Both the position numbers and the translations under genes were made by a program. The notes beneath the pieces were generated by a model. It did no database searches. It was not told where the DNA came from and saw only the letters and a program-made list of their open reading frames with translations. From Dolomedes plantarius (Eukaryota; Arthropoda; Arachnida; Araneae; Dolomedidae): DNA of 64,000 nt. Below, piece after piece: positions 21,720 through 32,722 of this stretch (position 1 is its first letter; every line of letters begins with the position of its first letter). Location: the NCBI GenBank assembly GCA_907164885.2, contig OU015499.1:147965118-148029117 (forward strand). The letters run 5' to 3'.

Positions 21720-22836
21720 GATTCGCCAGAAGTTTCCCCGCATTTTCTTCTATCATTATATTAGCCATGTCGACAGCAGCCGGTATAATTAATTCTGCAG
21801 CAATAGTGTGGGCCTTTTTGCACTTCGCTACTCTATATGCCATCTTGAATGACGCTAAGGCATTTTTTGGCACTGACGCTTGCTTAATGAAAACATTTTT
21901 TGTTGGTGCAAATCTTTCATTTTTCTGCTAAACTATTCACGTGGTTTGACGACTATGTTGGGATGTGTTTTTTCAAGGTGCCGTCTCAATTTTCTTGGAT
22001 TCATGCTCTCGGATGATAGACTTTAGAAAAGATCACACACTGCGGTATCTCTTCATCACTGACTTCTATTGAAGTTAAGCCAAAATCCAAGTAGCTGTCT
22101 TCGTATTTACGGCATTTCCGCTTATTTCCACGCACGTCACATGGCGATGCATGATCTTTATTAGCATTCACATTATCGTTTTTTTTTTAAAAAAAAGGAT
22201 CAATTTTTACGAAAAATATCTATACAGCTTTCTGAGAACACGACATGTTCGTCGACCACCAGCGAGATAACTGACGACGGGACTACCTGCCCGAAAAATC
22301 AGACGATATGAGCAATCGGAGGAAAAGGGGATAAGGAGTGTAACTACTCTCGTTCGTCTTTGGTATCTGCAGCCGAGAGGGCAGTGCAAAGAACGTACAG
22401 GAGGCATTCTCGAAATTCTTTGGACATGTGGCCTCCAATCGTTGGGGAGTGAACTGGTTTTTGGTGACTGATCTTGACATTTTTTTTCTTTTGCTAAGGA
22501 AGAATGCACATACAAGACAAGAACACGACCGTCTATAGGCAAGCCTATATGAGATGTAAAATGATCAGGCCATGATACGTGCCACGAGAGAAAACCGGAC
22601 ACTCCTTAAAACTGCGTCTAGTCTATTGATTCGATCTCCCCACTCGAAGCAAACACAAAGGTATACAGCGGACTCGTAGAGGAGAGTTGTTTTCCCCTTT
22701 TAGTCCATTTTCGAGAAGTTATATCGGAATAGTCTTTAGCAATAGATTAGACTGAAGATCATGGACGTTTCGCGGCACCCCTGATCTCTCTGCGCGACGC
22801 CCCAGGGTGCCGCGGCACACACTTTGGGAACCCCTG
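21720..22836 (-). mobile_element. Truncated hAT element (5' part only)
   Basis: Matches 45,812-46,939 of the full-length hAT downstream. It keeps the transposase 5' end and that terminus (CAGGGGTTCCCAAAGTGTG read on the minus strand), followed by GTCTAGGG at 22,837-22,844. The catalytic and C-terminal part is missing. The minus-strand ORF ending at 21,667 reads 'SFKMAYRVAKCKKAHTIA' and 'ELIIPAAVDMANI', the N-terminal hAT sequence. A BED-finger region at about 21,985-22,130 has the same frameshift as the other copy. Confidence 0.8.
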
Positions 22837-22844
22837 GTCTAGGG

Positions 22845-24240
22845 AGTAAACATGTACACATGTAGTAAATCTGATGAAAAAGACCTTTAAGATTAAACTA
22901 TCAGGAAGAAAACTTCATGATGGAATTGGCCTATGACTTATATTTAGCATTGTATTCTAGGTTTATTTTATCCGTTTATTTCAACAGTTAAATATAGACC
23001 CTCATTGATTAATTTTACAATTTTTCTTTATAATTTTTTTGAATCTCTTTTATTTTTCACTTTGGTTTTTAGATTTTTCAACCCAAATTTTTATAAATTA
23101 AAATTATGTCAAATAAATTCTTTTGTAAATCTGTAATCGATAATATCGAGAATATAATATCGATATTACGATATTATCGGCAATCAAATATCGATATTAT
23201 TGTACCTAATATCATAGGGTCAATATCTTTATTTCTATAATATCGATATCAATATCCCATCCCGAGCACGAATTGAATTCAATTTGGGTCCTCTGCACAT
23301 TGACTGCCGGACAGTGCTCAAAATATGAAATATTATGATTTTTGAAATTCAATAACAATAGAATTGATGTTTGAGTAGTATTCTAATGTTATACAATGAG
23401 GAAAATAAAAATAATATAATTAAAATGGAGAAAAATGTAGTCTCGAATTTTTGTTATGGATCATATCATTGTTAAAATCTATGTTTAGGCTAAAGATATA
23501 ATCAGAACAGCGAGAAGGGGCGAGGTTTAAGAACCAGTCCTACCTACTTGCCGTGCGTAGGGTTGGGTTAAACAAAAATAGCGCCAAGGCAAAACATTTC
23601 GCTGGGCCATCAAGTGTACTTATGAATGTGTACTTATGCAAGTGTACTTATGTGGGAAGCTGTTCACTACTTTTTTTTTATGTTTCTCTAACTTTTAATT
23701 AGCTATTATTTAATAGTTTATTTGAATTTAACTTCTCTTAACTCTGTACAATAACCCATTGTAAAGTAATTGTGTAGTAATCTGGGTGACAAGGGATGTC
23801 CCTTTGAAAAACTAAGAGGAAAAATTTGCTTCGAAATTGAAAATGGGAATTTCTTGACATGCATGAAAAAGAAGTGAGTTCATTCAGATCAACATTTTAA
23901 GGGCATTATCAAACATCGAAAGAAACCTCTATCGACGTATTTTCTATTCAACTTATTTCGACACGTAATTATCAATTATTATCGACACGTGAATGTTAAT
24001 CGTATATATTATATAGTTTTTAAATATATTTATTGAATTATTGTCTGCATCAACATATAAGCTTCTAAACTCAATACTATAAAGACCAACAAATACTTTG
24101 GGAAAAATCGAACTCTTAAACGTTTGTGCTCTAACAATACTTTAACTGGTAAAGCACACTTAATCCCCTCACCGTTAATGAACTTTTTTCATCATAAAAT
24201 TAATAGTAACAAACGTACATGAATTGTCGTTATTATTATA
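22845..24240. other. Duplicon interior without recognised gene
   Basis: Contains an ATCGATAT-rich palindromic region (about 23,130-23,255). Matches 46,948-48,910. No coding feature supported. Confidence 0.5.
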
Positions 24241-24246
24241 TATCTG

Positions 24247-24533
24247 AGTGGTCGCCCAGTGGCTAAGTGGTTAAGACATCAGCCTGGTACTCCGGGGTGC
24301 GGGTTTGATTCCCGCATAAGACTTGGCTGTATTCTGGGTAACCGGTCAGTCTTCCGCCTGCAAATGGAGCCCCGTCTAGAAAGGGGAGCTGCAAACCATC
24401 GTCCATCGCCGGTGTCATTTTTTGTCAATAAAAATTCTTCTGTGATTGTGTCATTTTATCTGTTTCTATCTTCCTTGTATTCATATGTACACCGGACTGG
24501 GGTGTAATGTCGTCATCCCCCAGGGATATTAGC

Positions 24534-24602
<69 letters not shown>
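24247..24602 (+). repeat. tRNA-derived SINE with (AT)n tail, copy 1
   Basis: Box A TGGCTAAGTGG at 24,260-24,270 and box B GGTTTGATTCC at 24,302-24,312 give a pol III promoter with tRNA-like spacing. The ~290-bp body ends with GGATATTAGCC and an (AT)n microsatellite at 24,537-24,602. I could not form an acceptor stem, so it is not called as a tRNA gene. The same element lies at the matching place in duplicon copy 2, so it predates the duplication. Confidence 0.75.
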
Positions 24603-24604
<2 letters not shown>

Positions 24605-24899
24605 GAGTAATTACTGATAAAGAAATACAATCATTAAATCTACTCACGTGTATACAGTTGTTGCGACGTCTAGTGCTTCAATTCTAACTCACTCAAAAAA
24701 ATAAAGGAAAAAAAATCATCACTAGTGGACTTTGGTGTACAACTTGAAATAGTTTGGGCAAAAAATATCATATAAAAGCTGCATCGGAAGAGCAGTCCAA
24801 CCTATAGCTCACACCCCGAATGTACTTCACACCACAAATGAAGCCAGAATCTCACATCTTCCGAGCATTCATACTTCTGTCTTAAGCATGCTCGAGTTA

Positions 24900-25085
24900 G
24901 GGCCTGTTCACATAGGAGTCCGTTGCGTAGCATTAAGGAAAAGATAACGTTGAGATGAAAATAAACCAATCATTGGCGTTAAAAATTTCATTGCTAATCG
25001 TTTGGAGGCATATGATTGGTTTATTTTCGCTCCAACGTCATCTTTTCCTTAACGCAACGCAGCGGACTCCTATGTGAACAGGCCC
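24900..25085. mobile_element. Foldback MITE specific to duplicon copy 1
   Basis: Nearly the whole 186 bp is an inverted repeat: about 74 bases starting GGGCCTGTTCACATAGGAG reappear in reverse complement at the right end with a handful of mismatches, around a ~38-base centre. It is flanked by TA on both sides. The matching site in copy 2 (about 49,545, GAGTTAGGAATTCGC) has no insertion. The family is uncertain: TA target fits Tc1/mariner, but a TTA/TAG target of Harbinger type cannot be excluded. Confidence 0.85.
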
Positions 25086-25732
25086 TAGGGCATTCGCAGA
25101 ACTGTAAACAATCAACCTGTGCAGGCTGTCTGCCCGTAGTCAAAAGAAGAAAAAGAGGTGTGTTGTTATGGTGTGTTTTGAATCTTTGGTATAAAATCCT
25201 GACTTTCCAACTGATGTTCAGATCAACGTCAAAACACACAAGCGAAATGTTTACTCATTAGTTTTTTATTCAAAACTTGATTCTAAATCATTATTTAATC
25301 AATGACGTATTTAATGCTTTTCAAAGAGGTCTAGCCCGACCTTCTTTAACCAACAGCCCAAAGTCTCGTCTTACAAACTCAATTCACGATGACGGCATTT
25401 TAGCACTGTGAAATTCTTGTACGACCCGAGACTAAGGGCCTAAATGCGAAGGTTTCGCCAAATAAATTATAGTTATGTAAACTTTGAATAGACGCATGTG
25501 TTAAATCTAATTTTCACATTTATCGATAAAGTCAAACATTTTTCTTTACAAAAATCCATTTTTCTTTGACCGCATTCGGTTATATGAGAGACAAACATTC
25601 TCATCAAAACAGATTCTTGTTTCTTTTTGTCTATTAACTGTTTATACTCAGTGGTACTGATCGCGGATGGGTTTTCTAAACAAAAAACTTTTCATAAATT
25701 AATGACAGGTTAATTTTCTTATTCGATTCTGA

Positions 25733-25815
25733 AGGCTGCGGTGATGGCCGTGTGGCTAGACCGTTGGCATTCGGTACTAGACTCTGTGGGTTCGAGTCCC
25801 GCAGACTCTGGTACC
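25733..25815 (+). repeat. tRNA-like SINE head, copy 1
   Basis: Box A TGGCCGTGTGG (25,745-25,755) and a perfect box B GGTTCGAGTCC (25,789-25,799). The T-arm can pair, but the ends do not give a convincing acceptor stem. Its duplicon partner at 51,869-51,923 has lost the box B consensus (GGTTCCAGTCC). It is either a SINE fragment or a decayed tRNA gene. Confidence 0.55.
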
Positions 25816-26101
25816 GTTTTTTCGATATCTCAGCAAACGCACCACGTATTTTATTGTCCATCGTCGACTAACAATGTTATAGTCCTGATGTAATGCCCAC
25901 TATTGGCGTGGATGTTTGTAGACATTCGGAATCAGATTTAAACAGTAGGTCCTGGTCAAATGAGCCTTCGTGTAGCAAAAAAAGACCTCAACTAACGACA
26001 GCTCCTGAATTTCAATGAATTTTGTTTTAATGTGTTATAAAAACAGCGCTATTTGAGTTCATTTTCATTAGCTATTTAAATATGCATATTTTGGTTTCAC
26101 G

Positions 26102-26293
26102 ATGGCATCCTCAATCTCGATAGCTTTTCCACTCATTAAGATTCTAGATATGATACGTTTTTATGTTATTCTGAGTATTCGGTCGGGTAGTTATACGCAT
26201 TACTTGCATGCATTTCTTTACTTGGTCAGAATTTATGGCATTTTAAATGCATTGCTACTTACGTTAGTAAGGTATTTAAACTCTGTATCTTAG
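26102..26293 (+). other. Small hydrophobic ORF, 63 codons
   Basis: ATG to stop, Ile/Leu-rich, could form one membrane segment. An equally long ORF with four residue changes is at 52,738-52,929. Its survival in both copies is no more than expected for a recent duplication, so coding potential is unproven. Confidence 0.2.
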
Positions 26294-26895
26294 GTCAGAA
26301 AAGCTCTATAAGAATTGCATGAGAACAGTCTCATTATTACTCGACGATGAACGACAAAATGCCTGATGCGTTAGCTCAGATATTGAGAAACCTTGGAGGA
26401 ACTAAGAGAAATTAATCCCAGACCTAGAAAGAATAAGCTACAACGGAATACACAAATAAAAATGGCAGGACAAGAAAGATAATTGAAATAGTTCACAGAA
26501 TATAAACACGGATTATGAAGTTTCGTACTGAAAACAAAATGTTGTAATGGACTCGACGTATTCCCCAAGTGACGTCACTTATCCTTCAGGCTGTGAACAA
26601 TAGTTAGCTCGACCAATCTCGCTTCTCAGAATTGTCCCGCAACCACCTACAAACTGTATAGCACTAACTACCGCAATGGCTCCTTTCTTTAGATCTCGAT
26701 AATATGGGATATTATTGAATAATTTTCGTCAATTAAAAAAATATATTACTGACTTTTCTATAAATCAAATTTTCAGAAGTAATAAATTAAATATCAGATT
26801 TAATAACTTTCTCTAAATTAAAATAATAAATTATTTCCTCCTAGGTACATTATCAAGGTAAACAAGAAAATAGTATAAGATACTAATCGAAAACT

Positions 26896-27231
26896 TTGGG
26901 AACATATAGTGCGAGTACCTTACGAGGCATTTCGATGAAACATCACTTACGAAACCACGTGGATATCCAATGGATGCCAACCGTTTTACATGGGGAACAC
27001 TTTTGTTTTAAATTTACAACGGCGCAATTGTTTTGCCGCACATTTCCTAATGAACTTAAAAAATCGATGCATTACAGAACAAATATTTTGGTTTTGAGAA
27101 CTCCAGGATTTTCAATATGGGCTGCTGTTCGTGTGAATGCCTTTTCCCATGTTTTATTTGAACGCAAAACATCCGATTTCCCCTACCGTGAACACTCGTC
27201 ATCATCGGAAACAGAGCTCATATACTGTTGA
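26896..27231 (+). other. Unidentified ORF shared by both duplicon copies
   Basis: A 111-codon frame from a TTG (first ATG 14 codons in) with the partner at 53,545-53,880 of identical length. It contains 'LRTPGFSIWAAVRVNAFSHV' but I recognise no family. A more diverged third copy upstream (20,388-20,625) is cut by a microsatellite. It could be an exon of the gene whose further candidate exons follow. Confidence 0.25.
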
Positions 27232-27292
27232 ATAATCAGTGACACAATGGTTGAGATATCGATGCAAATATCGATGAAAGAACAATGTTTGA

Positions 27293-28072
27293 AGAGGATT
27301 CTGGGAATCCGTCATTCTATTAAAAAATTTCAAAGCTGTTGCTTGTAAAGATCCCAGTTCGTTTTTCAGAGTTAATATATCGACTTTTTTGAGTAGAATA
27401 GAACAAATTCGAAATGAATTTCATTAGTGGATGGATGAGGATGAAGATGTAAGTGAAAAGTTATTATTTTATTGATCTTTATATTAAATTTAGCCGCGAG
27501 ATCATTTCAAACGTATCTCGATTTGCACGGGCTAAAATGAAATGAAAATATAGATTTTAACAGCGTTATCATGTTTTAGTAAATATATACTCTAAAAACA
27601 TATAACGATAGAAATAAATTCTTACGGAAGAATTCTATTTAAAAACAATTTCTGCTTTCAGAAAAATCGGTGTAAAAAATTTAGGTCAGACGTTCAATGG
27701 ATATGTAATTCGGTTATTAAATGGTAGTTAAATTATGCTTAAAAAAAGAGCTTTTTTTACTAATGTCGCGTATTTTCTACCATATTCGTATCTTTCTGCT
27801 GAAAAACAAGAATATTTCCCATAATTCTAAGTCTGCAGAAAGAAATACGATTGGTCTATTGCGGATTTTAAATATTTCATAGAACAGATATAGTGTGGGA
27901 AGCCAGCGGTCGTAATTTCTAAACGGTAATACATTCATCTTTCAGAGACCTGTTAAAGCAGCATCTGCTTTTCGACTGATTTCAAAAACTTTCTTTCCTA
28001 AAAATAATATAGATTTCTGGAGTTCACTAAGGTCTGTTAAAGAACAGTATACGACATTTTAGGCCAATGACT
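27293..28072 (+). pseudogene. Candidate two-exon gene fragment, copy 1 (with nonsense)
   Basis: Exon at 27,293-27,448 reads 'GFWESVILLKNFKAVACKD', 'RVNISTF', 'RIEQIRNEF', then a TAG, then 'WMDEDED' and a consensus donor GAT|GTAAGT. The acceptor TTCATCTTTCAG|AGA opens a second exon at 27,956 reading 'RPVKAASAFRLISKTFFPK', 'WSSLRSVKEQYTTF' and TAG at 28,070-28,072. The exon ends are in matching phase. In the second duplicon copy the first exon has no stop. I do not recognise the protein. Confidence 0.35.
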
Positions 28073-28192
28073 TTTCATTTGTAAGAAACAATTTAAGAAA
28101 TTACTTTGAATTAAATATCAAGGTATTTCATTATTAAGACGGTCTTGGAATAATTTAAAACTGCTTTTTCCGAAGAAAAAAAGAAATACGTT

Positions 28193-28402
28193 ATGGCAGC
28201 AAGAGTTTCAAAAGTACGAACGTTGACAAAATTCGACTTGTACTTAGATTACTTTATTTCACAATACGGTAAATGTAAAGAAGTGGTTACCGCTTGGCGT
28301 GTTTTGGCGAAGTTCTTTAAATTAGCCAAACCAAAAGACAACGGTAACGCCAACGTAGAGGACAAAAAATTACGTGTGTATACAGCAGGTCTTAGGCGAT
28401 AA
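28193..28402 (+). other. Unidentified 69-codon ORF, uninterrupted in copy 1
   Basis: ATG to stop; reads 'VRTLTKFDLYLDYFISQYGK' and 'AWRVLAKFFKLAKPKDN', basic and soluble. In duplicon copy 2 the same frame is split by a 567-bp insertion right after 'DYF'. No family recognised. Confidence 0.3.
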
Positions 28403-29785
28403 TATCAATATTTCTTAGTAACTCCTAAATGATGATATTTCCTCATAATGGAATCTAAGAATAGGATATTGTCTTGCAAACAATAAAACGAAAACAAGGC
28501 CTAATAATAAAATCGCATCAGTCGAAGGTTAATTTTATGCTAACAAGAACTCCTGTCGTCTGTGTCACTAAAGAAAAGTCCGTTAAACAGAAATCTGTTA
28601 TCCATTTATAAGATTGATTGTCGAATATATAAGATAACATTAAGTTTTGCGCATTTATCTCCCACAATAAGAGCCTTATCCACTTCTTTACAAAAGCCAA
28701 ACTGAACAATTGTAATAATTCCTAATTGAAGAACCTTATTGGAGAATTGCCTAATTGTTTACAAAAGTCTAATTTTAGTGTGATTTTGGCGAATTCTGAA
28801 GACTTCTCCATACCACCCAAGGGATACCTACTTCTTTACATTTACTAGGGAGTATTTTGTAATCATTGAAAACGTCACAAATATTAATATGACATCATTT
28901 TCCTACATGACATCGAAGAAGAAAAGGTACATTTCCGTTAGCGGAGCTTTGCGCAAATTGTGCGCGCAAATTGTGCCAAACGTCACGACCCGTTATTTTC
29001 AGTTTTTTTTTTTGACACGTAGGTCCACCCGCCGCATAAATTCAGATGCATTTCACAATTTCCCATACCCCGGAATTGTACTCTCCGAAGTGAGTTATTG
29101 GCAAATATGGCAAAGAAATATATACACCCAAAGCCAATGTTTACTTTTTTTCTTTTACTGATTATATCGTCAACAGATCCATGGCGCAGCCAGCGGTAGA
29201 CGAATTCATGTAAGAGAACAGCATTTTTCGTAGCGCAGCGGAGACAACTCAGGCTACGATGTTTATACAACCAACGGCTAGTTTGTTTTACTACTGCGTG
29301 GTATAGCGTTTGTATTTGAACATCCGATACGCCCCTAAGATAGTTGGCTTTTCCACAACGCGGAACGAAAAACTATGAAGGGAAAATTAGCAATGCTTGA
29401 AATTCTCATTTTATCTCAGCAATGCTCCAAGCCTTAGGAGTCAATATATGTCTTAACGAACATTTTTCGAGAATGTTGGACCGTTTGATTCAGTTTTACC
29501 CTTTCCCATTCTTATATTTATGATTGGCGATGACTTGGTGACATTAACATTTGGCGCCAAGCGGCGTCCCGCCAACGGAAATTACCGAAGAAAAAATAAT
29601 GAAATAGTACTTACAAATAATTAAGGTGATCCAATTAAAGGTCGGAACCCTAAACCGACGCTTTATTATCCGTCGGTTGTTCTTGAAAATAAAAAGGCGA
29701 AACGAAGTAGCTGAAAATAGGAAAAAGTTTAGCAAAATTAAACTGTTGGTTAACTAACGTACAGGGACACAAAAACATTTACATA
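28403..29785. other. Duplicon interior without recognised gene
   Basis: Matches 55,610-57,510 apart from a Merlin-like insertion in copy 2 and about 120 bases (near 28,530-28,655) present only here. The paired short ORFs at 28,889-29,161 and its partner show no domain. Confidence 0.45.
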
Positions 29786-29787
29786 TA

Positions 29788-30525
29788 CACTGAAGAGCTA
29801 AAAAAACTGGTATAGGCATTCGTATGCAAATAACGGCGATATGCAACCAATCAGCGTAACCCGATGTGGTCGGCGGTTCCTATATAAGGAAACAGGTGTC
29901 GGCGAAGCTGTTAGATCGATTCCTCCAGCTACAATGGTAGTTGTAGGGAAAAGACTTTGAATGTACGGGACTGTCGATTATTAACGAGAATCCTTAAACG
30001 AGATAGACGTGCAACACTTATTCTAATTGCTGCGGATTACGGTGCAGGGGCATCAACAAGCGTCAGCGGGTGAACTCTTCAACGGACCGTCATTGAAATA
30101 GGCTTTCGAAAGCAGCAAGCTCACTCATTTAGAGTTGTTGACTGCACGGAGCAAACATTTACGCCTTGCTTGGGCCGACGAACACCTCCATTGGATTGTT
30201 GATGACTGGAAACACGTTGCCTGGTCTGACGAGTCATACATTCATCTGAATTTGGACACTTCCACTGGCCCTCTAAATCCCGAGACAGGAATATTATTGA
30301 GCATATTTGGGATGTCTTGCAACGTCCTGTTAAGAAAAAACCTCTATCCCCTCGAACTCCTATAGATTTGTAGGCTGTCCTGCAGGATTCGTGGTGTGAA
30401 TTGCCTCCAGGATTCCTTGAGACATTAGTCGAGTCTATTACACGTCGTGTTCCAGAACTTTTACGTGTTCGTGGTAATCCTACAAGATATTAGACACGTG
30501 AACCAGTTTTTCTGGCTCTTCGGTG
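29788..30525 (+). mobile_element. Deleted Tc1-like element, copy 1
   Basis: Inverted termini CACTGAAGAGCTAAAAAAAC and its partner, flanked by TA (29,786-29,787; 30,526-30,527). A TATA box lies in CCTATATAAGG (about 29,880). Transposase relics read 'SKHLRLAWADEHLHWIVDDW' and 'HVAWSDES' (first catalytic Asp), then after a deletion a second part with the final Glu region and a C-terminus ending near 30,493. The second catalytic Asp is lost. Its duplicon partner at 57,513-58,459 is 209 bp longer. Confidence 0.8.
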
Positions 30526-30771
30526 TATATATAATGATAAAAAACCCTGATATAAACAAAATCAAAATAAAATATTTCCTTTTAAAACAAAACCAGTAGT
30601 ACCGAATTATTTATACGACAATTTTTACTTGTTTTGGGCCAATGTAGGAAGTACGGCATGTGTTGATCAACCAAAAGTAAAACAAATATAAGATTCTGTA
30701 TTGTGCTCAATTAAGAAAGAAGAAATATCCCACCAGGAAAAGCAAAAATATCCACCTGTAGCTGATCAGAA

Positions 30772-30950
30772 CAGTGACGTAGCGTGCATAACTAGCGCCC
30801 GGGGCACCATACTTTTTTGGCGCCCCCCCCTTCCGAAAAACATATAGTAATATAATATATAGAATTATTAAAAAGGACCATTTGGGGCCCCTCTGCGAGA
30901 GACGCCCGGGGCATGATAGACCCCCTCGCCCACTCCTCGCTACGCCACTG
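30772..30950. mobile_element. Short hAT-like MITE with perfect 8-bp TSD, copy 1 only
   Basis: A 179-bp element with termini CAGTGACGTAGCG and CTACGCCACTG in inverted orientation, flanked by GATCAGAA at 30,764-30,771 and 30,951-30,958. The empty site in duplicon copy 2 (near 58,699) has a single GATCAGAA. The 8-bp TSD and CAGTG ends fit hAT. It has no coding capacity. Confidence 0.85.
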
Positions 30951-30959
30951 GATCAGAAC

Positions 30960-32158
30960 AGAGACCATTTTCAATCAAATTTCATACTTTATGAAAGCCC
31001 TATTTAGAAATTTAGTTCTTCTGAAAATTCATTGCTCCTTATTCTTCTATTTCGGTTACTCTGTATCAAACTTTCATGAGAGTATTAGTACAATTTGCAT
31101 AATTTTAGTTAACACAGATGTGATAATATGGGAAAGATGCAAATTTCAACGCAAAAGGACAGAAAATCCCAATTGTTTTGAGTGCTGTGCGTCCATCGAT
31201 CTGTCTGTATTATGTTTTGAACAGCGAGAAGTGCAACCTTGATTACTATGAGAAACAAAACCGTCTATATTTCTAGAAAAGCTGTGCATTCTGTGATTTA
31301 TACCTCTGAGTTTAAGAACGAAAACAAAGTGTTTCATTAAATAAGATTAGAAGAGGCTTGAAATACTATTGTTTCTGCATGAGGCGACTCGCATTGGTTA
31401 TGAGAATTTAGCCAATGGGATGAGTTGGTCGTCAAGGCTTTGGAAGGTAAAGCTACTCCTTCGCTGACTGATTCTGTAATCGACTACCGCAGTTTGATTA
31501 CATTATTTTCCAGGCAAAATAACTAATATATTTCTCAGTTTCACAAAAATACCCCTCTTTCCATCTTGACGTATTTAACTATTTAGTTTCGATTCTTTTT
31601 TTTTTTTGCGTGTGTTAATTGCATTATTATTTTGTTGAAGAGACTCTAAGAGGGAAGAAAAATGAAGACGCGTCATAGCCCGCGATACATAATGCGGTAA
31701 AAGACATAGTAGAAAGTTGTTATTTGGGTTTTGTTTCGTTTTATGAATGCCATCGTTTAAAATGCGTGTTTTCAGGCGTATACATTTATTCTTCGATTTG
31801 AAGGTTTCTAAATCGAAAGACGTATTTAGCTTATGTGCTTTAAAGATGGTTTCAATTTTTTTTCAATTTTCTGGTTCTTTTGTCACCACATTTATATCCC
31901 ACTAGACAGTTGTATGCTTCTTTCTAAACTTTAGAAGTCTGAAATTTATTTCCATCAGTTTTATGGTAAATTGCATAATAAAAACGTCAAGAGACGAGAC
32001 AATGGGGTAGAGGTAAACAATGAAACTGAACTCGAAAATCTTTAAAAAGCGCACCTAAAATTTCAAACACTATATCTAACCACCACTTCCGGGGCTTCCT
32101 CCCGTGTAGCAGGAATTCTTGACTTACAGTTTTCCTCTTTCTTTCATTACGCAGGGTA
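30960..32158. other. Duplicon interior upstream of the coiled-coil ORF
   Basis: Matches 58,700-60,740 apart from insertions in copy 2. It ends in a T/C-rich tract followed by CAG (32,142-32,154), a good splice acceptor that directly precedes the next ORF. Confidence 0.5.
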
Positions 32159-32161
32159 AGG

Positions 32162-32722
32162 GTGGTAACTAAGAAAGAGCACGGAGATTATAACTCGGAG
32201 ATGGAAGAATGGAATGCTTTGATAAAGACCGACAAGGTGACACTGGCGGAAGAACGTCGACTTGCCCTGGAGGAGAAGAGGAAAATGTTGGCTTCTATAA
32301 AATTATTGAAAGAGGAAGAAAAGAAGGAGAAAGCAAGAAGGAAGAAGGTGGAAAAGGAAATCCTGGCCGAAGAAAAGAAGGAGAAGGAGAGAAGGAAGAT
32401 CGTGGAAAAGGAAATCCTGGCCGAAGAAAAGAAGGAGAAGGCGAGAAGGAAGAACGAGGAAAAGGAAATACTGGCCGAAGAAAAGAAGAAACGTCAAGCC
32501 GAGGAAATTCTGCGAAAAGAGGCGAGAAGATTAGTCAGTCGAGTTATCTCCAAAGCCGCCAAATATATTGAAGAGCAGAAGGAAGCGGAAGAAATACAGA
32601 AGAAAGCGGAAGAAAAGCAGGAGAAGAGGCTTAGGATGCAAATCAGGAATATTATATCCAGGGCAAGCGAGAAGGTGACTAAAGATCGAAAAGCAGTCAA
32701 TGAGGCTCGAAAGAAGAATTGA
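32162..32722 (+). CDS. Lys/Glu-rich coiled-coil ORF, copy 1
   Basis: 186 codons of charged helix-forming sequence, almost certainly a long coiled coil. Residues about 50-110 are an 18-residue repeat ('VEKEILAEEKKEK.RRK', three copies), followed by a basic C-terminal half ('RKEARRLVSRVISKA', 'RMQIRNIISRASEKV'). The frame opens at a GTG, and the first ATG is 13 codons in. It is open across a strong splice acceptor (pyrimidine tract then GCAG, about 32,154). A terminal exon of a spliced gene is more likely than an independent gene. The partner at 60,742-61,248 lacks exactly one repeat unit and differs at many amino-acid positions. Purine-rich sequence has few stops by chance, so coding status is uncertain. 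Function unknown. Confidence 0.45.
   Translation: MVTKKEHGDYNSEMEEWNALIKTDKVTLAEERRLALEEKRKMLASIKLLKEEEKKEKARRKKVEKEILAEEKKEKERRKIVEKEILAEEKKEKARRKNEEKEILAEEKKKRQAEEILRKEARRLVSRVISKAAKYIEEQKEAEEIQKKAEEKQEKRLRMQIRNIISRASEKVTKDRKAVNEARKKN

Noticed and set aside
22207..22602. 131-codon minus-strand ORF
   Set aside because: It lies in the 5' non-coding part of the hAT remnant, and the partner in the full-length hAT has a different, shorter frame.
25733..25815. Functional tRNA gene
   Set aside because: Boxes A and B are good, but no acceptor stem forms, and the partner copy has a broken box B. A SINE or tRNA relic is safer.
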